Origin: JAKFEW01 sp036675505
GTDB lineage: Bacteria; Cyanobacteriota; Sericytochromatia; S15B-MN24; JAQBPE01
Length of the DNA stretch: 64,000 nt
Direction of reading: 5' to 3'
NCBI GenBank assembly: GCA_036675505.1
Contig: JAKFEW010000120.1
Coordinates: 38,976-102,975 of the forward strand
Below are positions 52,039 through 60,391 of the stretch, one piece after another; the first letter of the stretch is position 1; every line of letters starts with the position of its first letter. The notes beneath the pieces were generated by a model. That model was given only the letters and a program-made list of their open reading frames with translations, was not told the origin of the DNA and did not search any database. A program made the position numbers and the translations under genes.

Positions 52039-53103
52039 ATGACCACCACCGCGAACCTCATCGATCAGTTCCGCTCGGAGCTGGAGAAGAACTGGCGCCG
52101 CAGCGAGGCGCTCGTGCAGTACGCCATCCGTCCGGGCAGCCCGCAGGTCGGCCGGACCCCCAAGGAGGTGGTCTGGTCCTACAACAAGGCCAAGCTGTAC
52201 CGCTACCACCAGCCGGCTCAGAAGCACGCGACGCCGCTCTTCCTGACCTACGCGCTGATCAACAAGCCATACATCCTCGACCTCACGCCCGGCAACAGCC
52301 TGGTGGAATACCTCGTCGGCCAGGGCTACGACGTGTTCATGCTCGACTGGGGCACCCCGGGCGAGGAAGACGCCGACCTGCGCCTCGACGACTACGTGGT
52401 CGATTACCTCCACCGCGCGTCGCGCCAGGTGCTCAAGCACTCGGGCCACGAGCAGCTCACGCTGCTCGGCTACTGCCAGGGCGGCACGCTCGCGGCGATG
52501 TACGCCGCGCTGCACCCGGAGGTCGTGAAGAACCTGATCCTGCTGACCACGCCGATCGACTTCGCCGACGCCGGCATGTACACCACCTGGCTCGACCCGA
52601 AGTACTTCGACGTCGACCGCCTCGCGGACGTCGTCGGCCTGGTCCCCACGCAGATGATGGACCTCGGCGCGAAGATGCTCAAGCCGATGCAGAACTTCTA
52701 CGGCCCCTACATGACGCTGCTCGACCGCCTCGACGACGAGACCTTCGTCGAGGGCTGGCGCGTGATGGATCACTGGGTCAACGACGGCGTGCCCTTCGCC
52801 GGCGAAGCTTACCGCCAGTGGGTCAAGGAGTTCTACCAGGGCAACAAGCTGATCAAGGACGAGCTGTCGCTGGGCGGCCGCCCGGTCCGCCTCGGCGCGA
52901 TCAAGGCCAACCTCCTGAACGTGTACGCGGAGCTCGACCACATCTGCCAGCCCGGCCAGTCGAAGCCGCTGATGGACAAGGTCTCGTCGACCGACAAGAC
53001 GCTCCTTTCGCTCAAGGCGGGCCACGTCGGCGTGGTGGCCGGACGCGCGGCGAAGAAGAACTTCTTCCCCAAGCTCGACGAGTGGCTCGCCGCCCGTTCC
53101 TAA
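52039..53103 (+). CDS. phaC: Poly(3-hydroxyalkanoate) synthase, class III-type PhaC subunit
   Basis: 354 residues, the typical class III length. It polymerises (R)-3-hydroxyacyl-CoA into PHA in the cytoplasm. An alpha/beta hydrolase fold with lipase-like box GYCQGG, nucleophile Cys146, and catalytic Asp300 (VYAELDHIC) and His329 (KAGHVG). These correspond closely to the Allochromatium enzyme triad (Cys149, Asp302, His331). Class III PhaC normally needs PhaE; here the two short upstream proteins probably take that role. Confidence 0.93.
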   Translation: MTTTANLIDQFRSELEKNWRRSEALVQYAIRPGSPQVGRTPKEVVWSYNKAKLYRYHQPAQKHATPLFLTYALINKPYILDLTPGNSLVEYLVGQGYDVFMLDWGTPGEEDADLRLDDYVVDYLHRASRQVLKHSGHEQLTLLGYCQGGTLAAMYAALHPEVVKNLILLTTPIDFADAGMYTTWLDPKYFDVDRLADVVGLVPTQMMDLGAKMLKPMQNFYGPYMTLLDRLDDETFVEGWRVMDHWVNDGVPFAGEAYRQWVKEFYQGNKLIKDELSLGGRPVRLGAIKANLLNVYAELDHICQPGQSKPLMDKVSSTDKTLLSLKAGHVGVVAGRAAKKNFFPKLDEWLAARS

Positions 53104-53116
53104 CAACACCAAAGCG

Positions 53117-53137
53117 GGCGGGTACAAGGTACCCGCC
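53117..53137 (+). terminator. Hairpin after phaC
   Basis: GGCGGGTAC (53117-53125), loop AAG, GTACCCGCC (53129-53137), nine perfect pairs, 13 nt after the phaC stop. There is only TTC after it, so a strict Rho-independent terminator is not proven. Confidence 0.55.
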
Positions 53138-53226
53138 TTCAGTCGCTGCGCTCCTTCCAGCCGCCCCGCCTACCCACCCCACGAGAGAGATCTTAGATCC
53201 CGCTTCGCTCGGGAACGAGGACCCAA

Positions 53227-56200
53227 TTGCCCCTGTTCGGCGAAGAGCTCGTCACCCGCACCAAGTTCATCGTGCCCGCGCCACGGCGCGCGCACCTCGA
53301 CCGGGCGCGGCTCCACGAGCGGCTGAACGACATCTCGCGGGCGCGCCTCGCGCTCGTGATCGCGGGCGCCGGCTACGGCAAGTCGTCGTTGCTCGCGGGC
53401 TTCATCCGCGCCCACGACGTGCCGGCGCTCTGGTACGAGCTGGCCGAGCGCGACGCGGATCCGCAGGCTTTCGCGATCCACCTGGCCCACCTGGCCCACC
53501 GCGCGTACCCCGGCAGCGCGGCGCGCGCGCTCGCCTTGCTGGCGGCGCCCGGCGGCGCGGAGCGGCATGGCGAGGCGGCGATCGAGGCGCTCTGCGACGC
53601 CCTGCTCGATCGCCTCGAGGCCGACACCTGGCTGGTGCTCGACGATTACCACCGCATCGACGGCTCGGGCGCGGCACCGCTGCTCAACCACCTCATCCGC
53701 CATGCGCCGCCGCGCCTGCACCCGGTGCTCGCCGCGCGCACGGCGCCGGATCTGCCGGACCTGCCGCGCTGGCGCCTGGCCGGCGACGTCGTCACGATCG
53801 CCCAGGCCGACCTCGCCTTCACGCCCGCCGAACTCGCCGATTGGCTGCGCGACGTCCATGGGCTCGACCTCGCCGACGAAGCGCTCGTGCGCGTCGCCTT
53901 CGAGACCGAAGGCTGGGCGATGGCGCTGCCGCTGGTGGCCGAAACGCTGCGCGGCGTCAAGCCGGCGATGGCCCATGGCGGCAGCCGCCAGGACCTCTTC
54001 GACTACCTCACGCGCGAGTCGCTGGCCGCCCTCGAGCCCGCGCAGCGCGATTTCCTGCTCGCGACCGCCCCGCTCGAGCGCCTCGAGCCGGGCGTCTGCG
54101 GCACCCTGACCGGCCTGCCTTCGGCCGAAGCCGGCGCGATGTTGCGCGCGCTCCACGACCGCGGCCTGTTCCTGATCCCGCTCGGTGCCGGCTCCTACCG
54201 CCACCACCACCTCGTGCGCGAGTTCCTGCTCGCCCGGCTCACCGAGGAGGGCCGCCTGTCCGACGCCCGGCGCGCCGCGGCGCGGGCCCTGGCGACGCAC
54301 GGCGAGGCCGAGGACGCGATCACCCAGCTGCTCGCCAACGGCGACATGGAACCCGCGGCCGCGCTCATGGCGCTCGTCGCGCCCGACCTCGTGGACCAGG
54401 GCCGCGGCCTGCAGCTCGCGGCCTGGACCAAGGCCCTGCCGCCCGCGCTGCTCGACCGCGCGCCGGCGCTCGCCGTCTGCCTGGGCGACGCCAGCCGCCT
54501 GGCCGCGCGCTTCGACGAGGCGCTGGCCTGGTACGAGCGTGCCCGCCGCGGCTACGGCGAGTCGGCGGAGGGACGTTCACGGGCGCTGGCCGGCATGGCG
54601 CTGGTGTACCTGGATACCGCCCGCCCGGCGCTCGCCGAGCCACACCTCGAGCAGGCCCTGGCCGCCGCGGAGGACCCGCGCCGCCGCGCCGAGCTGCTCG
54701 TGATGCTGGCCGAGAACAAGCTGAACCGCGGCGACGCGCCAGGCGCGCTGGCGCTCTACGAGCGCGTGCGCGGCGAGCTGCCGGAGGTCGCCGAGAACGA
54801 GGGCCGGCTGCGCCTGCGCACCGGCCGCCTCGCCGAGGCCCGCCAGATCCTCGCCGCCGCGGCCGCGCATGACGAGGCCGACGACGCGCCCACGCGCGCC
54901 CACCGCGAGCCGTACCTGGTGCTATCCTTCGTCGAGGCGCTCGCGGGCGACGTCGAGGCCGCGACCCGTGCCGCCGAGGCCGGCCTGGCGCGCGCCCGCC
55001 GCCAGCAAGCCGCCTGGGCCGAGGCCGTCGGCCTGATGCGCCGTGGCCACGCCCGCCTCGTGGGCGGCGACGCCGCCGGCGCCGAGGGCGACTACGCCGC
55101 GGCGCTGGCCCTGGCCGACGCGATCGGCGTCGCACGCCTGCGAGCCGAGCCGCTCTTCGGCCGCGCGCTGCTGGCCGCCCGGATGGGCGACATGGGCGGC
55201 GCGGAGGCCCAGACCAACCTGTCGCTGGCCGTGACCGAGTCGACCGGCGACGGCTGGGTGGCCGCGCTCGCCGCGATGGCCTTCGCCAGCGGCCTCGCGG
55301 GTGCCGGCGATCCGCGCGCCGAACAGTGGATCGCCCGCGCCCGCGCGGGTTTCGAAACCTGTGGGGACAGCTTCGGCCTGGCCTGCGCCGCGCTCGCGGC
55401 GGCGCGCCTCGCGCTCGCGCTGGGCGACGACGGCGCCCTCGCGGCGGCCGTGCGCGAGCTGGCCGAGCGGGTCCGCCGCGACGGCTACGGCTTCCTGCTC
55501 GCCGGGCCCACGCTGATGGGCTTCCCGGACCGGGCGGCGGCCCGAGCGTTCGTCGAAGGCGCCCAGGGCCGCGGCATCCCGGCCGCGCTGCTGACCGCGC
55601 CCGATGCGGCCGCGGCCGAGATCATGGTGCCGGCGGCCAGCGAGCCCGCCCTGCGCGTGCGCTCGCTCGGCGAGTTCCGCGTGTGGCGCGGCGCCGACGA
55701 GCTCGGCGAGCGGGCCTGGGGCCGCGAGAAGGCGCGTCAGCTGTTCCACCTGCTGCTGGCCTACCGCGGCCAGGCGCTGCCCAAGGCGCGCATCGTCGAC
55801 CAGCTCTGGCCGGACGCCGACCCCACCACCGTCGACGGCACCTTCCGCGTGGCGCTCAACGCGCTCAACAAGGCGCTCGAGCCCGACCGCACCTCGGGCG
55901 CCCAGCCACGCTTCGTGGTGAAGCGCGGCAGCGGCTACGGCCTGGCCGGCGCGGCCGACATCTGGCTCGACGCCGCCGAGTTCGAGCGCGGGCTGGATGC
56001 CGCGGCGGCCCTGGAGGCGGCCGGCGAAGAGGGCGAGATCCTCGTCGACACCTATCGCCGCGCGCTCACGCTCTACGAAGGCCCGTTCCTGAAGGACTTC
56101 ACCGCCCATGAGGCCTGGTGCGACCGCGAGCGCGAGCGCCTGGCCCACCGCTTCCAGGACGGCGCGCTGCGCCTGGCGCGCCTGCTCGCGCGCCGTGGCG

Positions 56201-56433
56201 AGGACGGGGGCTGCGCCGAATGGGCGGAGCGCCTGCTTGCGCTCGACCCGCTCGCGGAGGAGGCCTACCGGCTGCTGATGGTGGCGCAGTACCGCCAGGG
56301 CGATCGGGCGCAGGCGCTCAAGACGTACGACAAGTGCATCATCACGCTCTCGGACGAGCTGGACGTGGACCCGATGCCGGAGACGCAGCGGCTGGCTGGA
56401 AGGATCGAGAAGCTCGAGCCCGTCGCGCTCTAA
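53227..56433 (+). CDS. Large MalT/BTAD-type transcriptional regulator with N-terminal ATPase
   Basis: 1068 residues from TTG behind GAGG. N-terminal STAND/MalT-like NTPase: Walker A GAGYGKSSL (near residue 43), Walker B 'WLVLDDYHRI', and 'HHHLVREFLLARL' of the winged region. A TPR-like helical array occupies about 330-780. The C-terminus has an OmpR-type winged helix ('LRVRSLGEFRVWRGADELG' to about 900) and a BTAD domain (about 920-1065; 'LYEGPFLKDFTAHEAW', 'LDPLAEEAYRLLMVAQYRQG'). This layout senses an inducer and then binds DNA. Located right after phaC, it may control the PHA genes, but this is inferred. Confidence 0.88.
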   Translation: MPLFGEELVTRTKFIVPAPRRAHLDRARLHERLNDISRARLALVIAGAGYGKSSLLAGFIRAHDVPALWYELAERDADPQAFAIHLAHLAHRAYPGSAARALALLAAPGGAERHGEAAIEALCDALLDRLEADTWLVLDDYHRIDGSGAAPLLNHLIRHAPPRLHPVLAARTAPDLPDLPRWRLAGDVVTIAQADLAFTPAELADWLRDVHGLDLADEALVRVAFETEGWAMALPLVAETLRGVKPAMAHGGSRQDLFDYLTRESLAALEPAQRDFLLATAPLERLEPGVCGTLTGLPSAEAGAMLRALHDRGLFLIPLGAGSYRHHHLVREFLLARLTEEGRLSDARRAAARALATHGEAEDAITQLLANGDMEPAAALMALVAPDLVDQGRGLQLAAWTKALPPALLDRAPALAVCLGDASRLAARFDEALAWYERARRGYGESAEGRSRALAGMALVYLDTARPALAEPHLEQALAAAEDPRRRAELLVMLAENKLNRGDAPGALALYERVRGELPEVAENEGRLRLRTGRLAEARQILAAAAAHDEADDAPTRAHREPYLVLSFVEALAGDVEAATRAAEAGLARARRQQAAWAEAVGLMRRGHARLVGGDAAGAEGDYAAALALADAIGVARLRAEPLFGRALLAARMGDMGGAEAQTNLSLAVTESTGDGWVAALAAMAFASGLAGAGDPRAEQWIARARAGFETCGDSFGLACAALAAARLALALGDDGALAAAVRELAERVRRDGYGFLLAGPTLMGFPDRAAARAFVEGAQGRGIPAALLTAPDAAAAEIMVPAASEPALRVRSLGEFRVWRGADELGERAWGREKARQLFHLLLAYRGQALPKARIVDQLWPDADPTTVDGTFRVALNALNKALEPDRTSGAQPRFVVKRGSGYGLAGAADIWLDAAEFERGLDAAAALEAAGEEGEILVDTYRRALTLYEGPFLKDFTAHEAWCDRERERLAHRFQDGALRLARLLARRGEDGGCAEWAERLLALDPLAEEAYRLLMVAQYRQGDRAQALKTYDKCIITLSDELDVDPMPETQRLAGRIEKLEPVAL

Positions 56434-56447
56434 CCTCCCCACCCCAT

Positions 56448-56486
56448 GCATCCTTTCGCTCCCCTCGGGGGAGGGGGAAAGGGTGC
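56448..56486. terminator. Long imperfect hairpin between convergent genes
   Basis: The arms 56448-56464 (GCATCCTTTC..CCCC) and 56467-56486 (GGGG..GAAAGGGTGC) are largely complementary around a tiny loop. It lies 14 nt after the regulator's stop and 22 nt from the end of the convergent thioesterase-like gene. Likely a bidirectional terminator; it lacks a clear T tract. Confidence 0.55.
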
Positions 56487-56508
56487 AGTAAAGGCCGACT
56501 CGACCCGG

Positions 56509-56979
56509 TCACGCGCCGTCACGCGCCGATTTTCGCGCCACGTACAGCGTTTCTTCGACCTCGGCGCAGAGCGCGCCGTCCGCGTCGACGAGCGCGATGC
56601 GGTAGGTGCGATCGACGGACGCCACGTCGGCGGCGGCCGCGCGCACGGCCGCGAGCTCGTCGTCATCGAGCAGGAAGGTGGCCCGCAGGGTCGTGCGGCC
56701 CGGCTTGCGGAACCGGATGGTGGCGCCCTTGAGCCAGACCACGTAGTCCGGCCCGAGGCGCTTCATCAACATCAGCATGTAGATCGGGTCGACGGCGCCA
56801 TACATGCTGCCGCCATAAATCGTGCCCACGTAGTTCCGGGTCCACAAGGTCAGCGGCACTTTCAGGCGCACCTCGCTCCAGTCGTCCGCGAGGTACGTGA
56901 TGCGCCCGCCCATGCCGCGGAACGCCGGGAAGAAGTTGAACCCCAGGCGCGTGAGCCGGGACCTGAACGTCTCGGCCAA
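56509..56979 (-). CDS. DUF4442 hotdog-fold (thioesterase-like) protein
   Basis: 156 residues if the TTG at 56979, 1 nt after the M23 stop, is used; no strong RBS. Characteristic DUF4442 segments: 'NYVGTIYGGSMYGAVDPIYM' and 'VWLKGATIRFRKPG'. The fold is that of acyl-CoA thioesterases. The substrate is unknown; nearby PHA and acyl-CoA genes make an acyl-CoA substrate reasonable. Cotranscribed with the M23 gene. Confidence 0.75.
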   Translation of the reverse strand: MAETFRSRLTRLGFNFFPAFRGMGGRITYLADDWSEVRLKVPLTLWTRNYVGTIYGGSMYGAVDPIYMLMLMKRLGPDYVVWLKGATIRFRKPGRTTLRATFLLDDDELAAVRAAAADVASVDRTYRIALVDADGALCAEVEETLYVARKSARDGA

Positions 56980-56980
56980 C

Positions 56981-57892
56981 TCAGCTACCCGACTCGAACG
57001 CCACCAGCCGCAGGCCCTTCGCCGGCGCCTGGGCCGCCTGACCTTTCGCCGCCCGCCACTTGAACGGCCAGGTGCGCTCGCGCCGCCCATCCAGCGGGTT
57101 GCCGACCTCGAAATGGAGGTGAGGGCCCGAGGCGCGACCCGTCGCGCCGGAGTACCCCAACACCTCGCCGCGCTTCACGTCCTGGCCCACCTTCACTGCC
57201 ACGCCGCCCGTGCGGAGGTGCCAGTAGTCGCCCAGGGTCCGGTCCGCGTGGCGCACGATCACGAAGTTCGCCTTGCCCGCGCCCCACCACTCCTTGCCCA
57301 GCCCACCGCCCACCGCGGCGGCGTGGGTCGCGACGACGCGGCCCTCGCGCATCGCGAGCACCGGCGTGCCCTCCGGCATGTTCACGTCGACGGCATAGGC
57401 GTGCTCGTCGAGGTGGGTCTCCGGCTCGTTCCAGCCCTTCGTCACGCGGTAGGTGCGGCCGACCGGGAAGGGCAACGCGTAGGCATAGGCCGGATCATGC
57501 CGCGCGCCCTTGTCGCCGAGGCGGAAGCGGAACTTGTAGCGATACGACCAACGGCGCGTGCGGTCCTCGACCTCCCAGGAGGCGAGCGGAACGTAGCCAC
57601 CCGAAGGCCCCGGGGCGAGCACCACGGGGTTCTCGAAAACCTCGCCCGCGAGGTTGTTCAGGGTCAGGGCCGTTTCGACGGTCAGCTCGCAAGCCGTGCG
57701 GTTCTGGCCGAAGAGAATGAACTGATCGCCTTCTTGCGCGACGCCGTAGCCGAGCGAGCCGGCGCCGAAGACCGGCAGCTCCGACGACTCGCGCCACGCC
57801 GGGGCCGGGGCCGCGCCCACCGGCGTCGCCAGGCTCGCCAGGGTGAGGGCGATCGCCCACTGGCTCCCTACTCGTCGCGCGTTGTTCATCAT
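56981..57892 (-). CDS. Secreted M23 family metallopeptidase
   Basis: 303 residues; ATG at 57892 after GGAGG. Signal peptide about 1-27. The C-terminal LytM fold has the zinc site: candidate His160 or His164 with Asp169 (HAYAVDV), and HLH (258-260, GPHLHFEV), plus 'DYWHL'. These enzymes cut peptidoglycan cross-links. It is the intact paralogue of the degenerate lipoprotein at 6063-7067. Confidence 0.88.
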   Translation of the reverse strand: MMNNARRVGSQWAIALTLASLATPVGAAPAPAWRESSELPVFGAGSLGYGVAQEGDQFILFGQNRTACELTVETALTLNNLAGEVFENPVVLAPGPSGGYVPLASWEVEDRTRRWSYRYKFRFRLGDKGARHDPAYAYALPFPVGRTYRVTKGWNEPETHLDEHAYAVDVNMPEGTPVLAMREGRVVATHAAAVGGGLGKEWWGAGKANFVIVRHADRTLGDYWHLRTGGVAVKVGQDVKRGEVLGYSGATGRASGPHLHFEVGNPLDGRRERTWPFKWRAAKGQAAQAPAKGLRLVAFESGS

Positions 57893-57988
57893 CCCGGCCT
57901 CCAACCCGCTTGTACCTCACGGGAGGCTCGCTTCATCGATCCTTCAGCACCTCTCAGAAACGGTATGATGTCGCAGCGGAGGTACCTC

Positions 57989-59044
57989 ATGAAAGTCCTG
58001 ATCATCGGCGGAACCGGCTTCATCAGCGGCGAAATCGCCAGGCTCGCGACCGAAGCTGGCCATGAGGTCGTGCTCTACAACCGAGGCGAGGCGTCGCCGG
58101 ACTCGCCCTACCGGGCCCTGCGCGGCGATCGCAACGACCTCGTCGCCCATGCCGACGCCCTGCGCGCCGAGCGCGCCGACATCGTCGTCCACGCGATCGC
58201 GGGCACCGAGCAGCACGCCCACGACGCCGTCACGGCCTTCCGCGGCACCGGCGCGCGCCTGCTGGTGCTCGGCTCGATGGACGTCTACGACGCCTTCCAG
58301 GCCGCCAACCGCGGCCGTGAGGTCGCGGACCACCCGCTCGACGAGGCCAGCGCCCTCACGCCGATCCGCTACTACTACCGCGACCTCATGCCGGGCGACG
58401 CCAAACGCGCCGACTACGACAAGAACCTCATGACGGACGTCCTGCTGGCCGCCCACGCCCGCGGCGAGATCCGCGCGAGCGTGTTCCGCTGCCCGATGGT
58501 CTACGGCCCGCGCGACAAGCAATTCGCCGGCCGTCACGGGTACGTGCTCCGGCGTCTCGCCGACGGCCACAAGCGGCTCGTGATGGGTCTGCAAGACCAG
58601 GGGCGCCTCTGGACCTTCGGCTACGTCACCAACATCGCGGCGGCGATCGTGCACGCCTTCGACCAGCCGGTGGTCGACGGCCGCATCTACAACATCGCCG
58701 AGCGCACCTGGCGCACCAAACGGCGCTGGGCCGAGCTGTACGCGCAAGCGGCGGGCGTCGAGCTCGAGTACCAGCTGCTGCCCGACGAGCTCGTGGAGCA
58801 AGACGCCGAGGCGCGCAACGCACCGCCGATGCACCTGATCATCGATTCGTCGCGTTACGCCGCCGACACAGGCTTCACCGACCCGATCCCGCTCGCGAGC
58901 TGCATCCAGCGCACGCTGGACTGGGCCATGGCGCACCCCGACGTGCTCGGCCCGCTGCCCGACTACGCGGCCGAAGACCGCCTCGTCGCCGCTTATGCGG
59001 ACGCCATGGCCAGGCTCGCGCCGGCACCGACAACTATCTCTTAA
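57989..59044 (+). CDS. NAD-dependent epimerase/dehydratase-like (extended SDR) protein
   Basis: 351 residues; GGAGG 7 nt before the ATG. Rossmann motif 'KVLIIGGTGFISGEIARLA'. The usual YxxxK pair is not evident; 'YYYRDLMPGDAKRADYDKNL' holds candidate Tyr and Lys residues in a different spacing (YDKNL). 'VFRCPMVYGPRDKQ' is the substrate-loop motif of extended SDRs. It resembles the CSP41/epimerase branch that may bind RNA or nucleotide sugars. Function open. Confidence 0.8.
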   Translation: MKVLIIGGTGFISGEIARLATEAGHEVVLYNRGEASPDSPYRALRGDRNDLVAHADALRAERADIVVHAIAGTEQHAHDAVTAFRGTGARLLVLGSMDVYDAFQAANRGREVADHPLDEASALTPIRYYYRDLMPGDAKRADYDKNLMTDVLLAAHARGEIRASVFRCPMVYGPRDKQFAGRHGYVLRRLADGHKRLVMGLQDQGRLWTFGYVTNIAAAIVHAFDQPVVDGRIYNIAERTWRTKRRWAELYAQAAGVELEYQLLPDELVEQDAEARNAPPMHLIIDSSRYAADTGFTDPIPLASCIQRTLDWAMAHPDVLGPLPDYAAEDRLVAAYADAMARLAPAPTTIS

Positions 59045-59069
59045 CCTCACCTTTACACAGGTTAACCTT
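59040..59069 (+). promoter_or_regulatory. Tandem TTAACCT-type repeats and inverted repeat upstream of 59107
   Basis: TTAACCT (59041-59047) and AGGTTAA (59059-59065) form a perfect 7-bp dyad. The same segment reads as three loose direct repeats CTTAACCT, CTTTACAC and GTTAACCT with about 10-11 nt period, similar to PhoB/PhoP-type boxes. It overlaps the epimerase stop and lies about 40-60 nt before the next start. Confidence 0.4.
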
Positions 59070-59106
59070 GCGGCCACCCGATAGGTTGAAGCAAGGAGAT
59101 TCACGC

Positions 59107-59589
59107 ATGCCCGAGATCACCGTCCGTAACCGCCCGCTGGCCGTCCAGGCCGTCGTTCCGCTGCGCAAGGGCGAAGAGCTCGCCGCCGCGCGGACGATCC
59201 GCGAGAACGGCGCCGACGACGTGATCTTCAAGGTCGGCGAGGACCACTTCGTGGCCTCCGGCCGCGGCCTGGCGCTGAAGCAGCTGCGCCCCAACGACAC
59301 CATCGTCGTCGGGGGCGTCGATGGCCGCGTGGTCCACGTCGACCAGCAGCTGAACAGCTTCGGGGAAGGGATGCGCTCGAAGATCGGCCTGATCACCGGC
59401 GGCGTCGTCGCCGCTTACGGCATGGCCGGCTTCATCCAGGGCGTCATGGCGGGCGCAAACATGGCCGGCCTTGGCATCATCATCGCCGTCGCCGGCGTGG
59501 CCCTCGGCGTCGCCATCAACCTCGTGCCTGCCGCCATCGGCGCCCTGCGCAAGGTCGACTTCGACGCCACCAAGCGCCACGGCGCCTAG
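59107..59589 (+). CDS. Hypothetical membrane protein
   Basis: 160 residues; AAGGAG 8 nt before the ATG. Residues 1-90 form a small beta-rich domain ('EDHFVASGRGLALKQLRPND' then IVVGGVDGRVVHVD). Two membrane segments follow (about 95-115 and 119-143). No known family. It is preceded by the repeat at 59040-59069. Confidence 0.68.
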   Translation: MPEITVRNRPLAVQAVVPLRKGEELAAARTIRENGADDVIFKVGEDHFVASGRGLALKQLRPNDTIVVGGVDGRVVHVDQQLNSFGEGMRSKIGLITGGVVAAYGMAGFIQGVMAGANMAGLGIIIAVAGVALGVAINLVPAAIGALRKVDFDATKRHGA

Positions 59590-59598
59590 CGTCGGGTC

Positions 59599-59898
59599 CT
59601 ACGCGGCCGAGCCGCGTTTCCGCCGCTCCGCGCTGCCACCTTTCTTGCCGATCGCCGCGAAGAAGTCCGCGCCGCGCTCGTCTTTGACCGCGTCGCCGCC
59701 CTTCTTGCCGATCTCCGAGTAGTAGGCCGGCCCGTGGTTCTCGCGGGTCTTGAGCCCGCCCTTGCGGCCGATCTCGCGGTAGTATTCGGGCCCGCGGGCC
59801 TTCGCCACCTGCTCACCCCCGCGCCTGCCGGCCTCGGCGTTGCGCGGGTCGCCCTTCCTGGGGCCGGGCTTGCGGGGGGTCTGGTTGGTCTGGGTCAT
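59599..59898 (-). CDS. KGG-repeat stress-induced protein (GsiB-like)
   Basis: 99 residues; AGGAGG before the ATG. Three KGG-type repeats: 'PEYYREIGRKGGLKTRENHG', 'AYYSEIGKKGGDAVKDERG' and 'DFFAAIGKKGGSAERRKRG', preceded by a related AEAGRRGGEQ. Hydrophilic and charged, like general-stress and desiccation-linked proteins. Cytoplasmic. Confidence 0.88.
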   Translation of the reverse strand: MTQTNQTPRKPGPRKGDPRNAEAGRRGGEQVAKARGPEYYREIGRKGGLKTRENHGPAYYSEIGKKGGDAVKDERGADFFAAIGKKGGSAERRKRGSAA

Positions 59899-60022
59899 GT
59901 TTCACCTCCTGGGGCGGGGGGACCCCGGTCGAATTCCTGAATCCATAACACCAGACCAAAACCCGCATTGCAAGCGTGTTCAGGGAAGATTCATCAAGCA
60001 TTCAGGCGGTGGAAACGATCCA

Positions 60023-60283
60023 CTAGCTCGGGGCGTCGTCGTCGCGCAGGAGCATATGCCCCGCGATTGCGACCACAAGCGTGGTGACCAGCATCGCGCC
60101 GAACGCCACCAAGAAGCTCACCACGGCGCCTTCGGAGAGCAACCGCTTGGCGATCGTCCACGCCACCGGCCTGATTTCGTCCGGCATGAAGGCGATCCCG
60201 AAGCCTGCGACCAGGACCAGCACCTTGAATCCGGTCCAGATCGCGTCAATGAACGCGCGGGCAGGGGCGATGGGGGACGACAT
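60023..60283 (-). CDS. Small two-helix membrane protein
   Basis: 86 residues from the ATG at 60281-60283 behind GAGGC. Two hydrophobic segments (about 18-38 and 52-76), charged C-terminus (RDDDAPS). No known family. Divergent from the acyl-CoA ligase operon across its GTAACG repeats. Confidence 0.6.
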   Translation of the reverse strand: MSSPIAPARAFIDAIWTGFKVLVLVAGFGIAFMPDEIRPVAWTIAKRLLSEGAVVSFLVAFGAMLVTTLVVAIAGHMLLRDDDAPS

Positions 60284-60318
60284 GCCTCATTATCGCATGG
60301 TCCGCGTCACGCCTGCCT

Positions 60319-60349
60319 GTAACGCCCGCGTAACGCCTCCCTCGTAACG
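60319..60349 (+). promoter_or_regulatory. Triple GTAACG repeat upstream of the acyl-CoA ligase operon
   Basis: GTAACG at 60319-60324, 60330-60335 and 60344-60349, with spacers of 5 and 8 nt, followed by TG, exactly as at 51116-51146. An additional GTCACG lies 7 nt upstream (60306-60311). The last copy ends 42 nt before the ATG at 60392. The surrounding bases differ between the two sites, so the repeats are conserved against background. Confidence 0.6.
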
Positions 60350-60391
60350 TGAAGGACGTCGCCCCGCCCTTCCTTGCTCGAGGAGCCTAGA

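Noticed and set aside
50632..53127. Long minus-strand frame across phaC and the phasin-like genes
   Set aside because: Only its last 151 codons (start 51087, RBS, lipobox) look real; the rest is antisense to recognised PHA genes.
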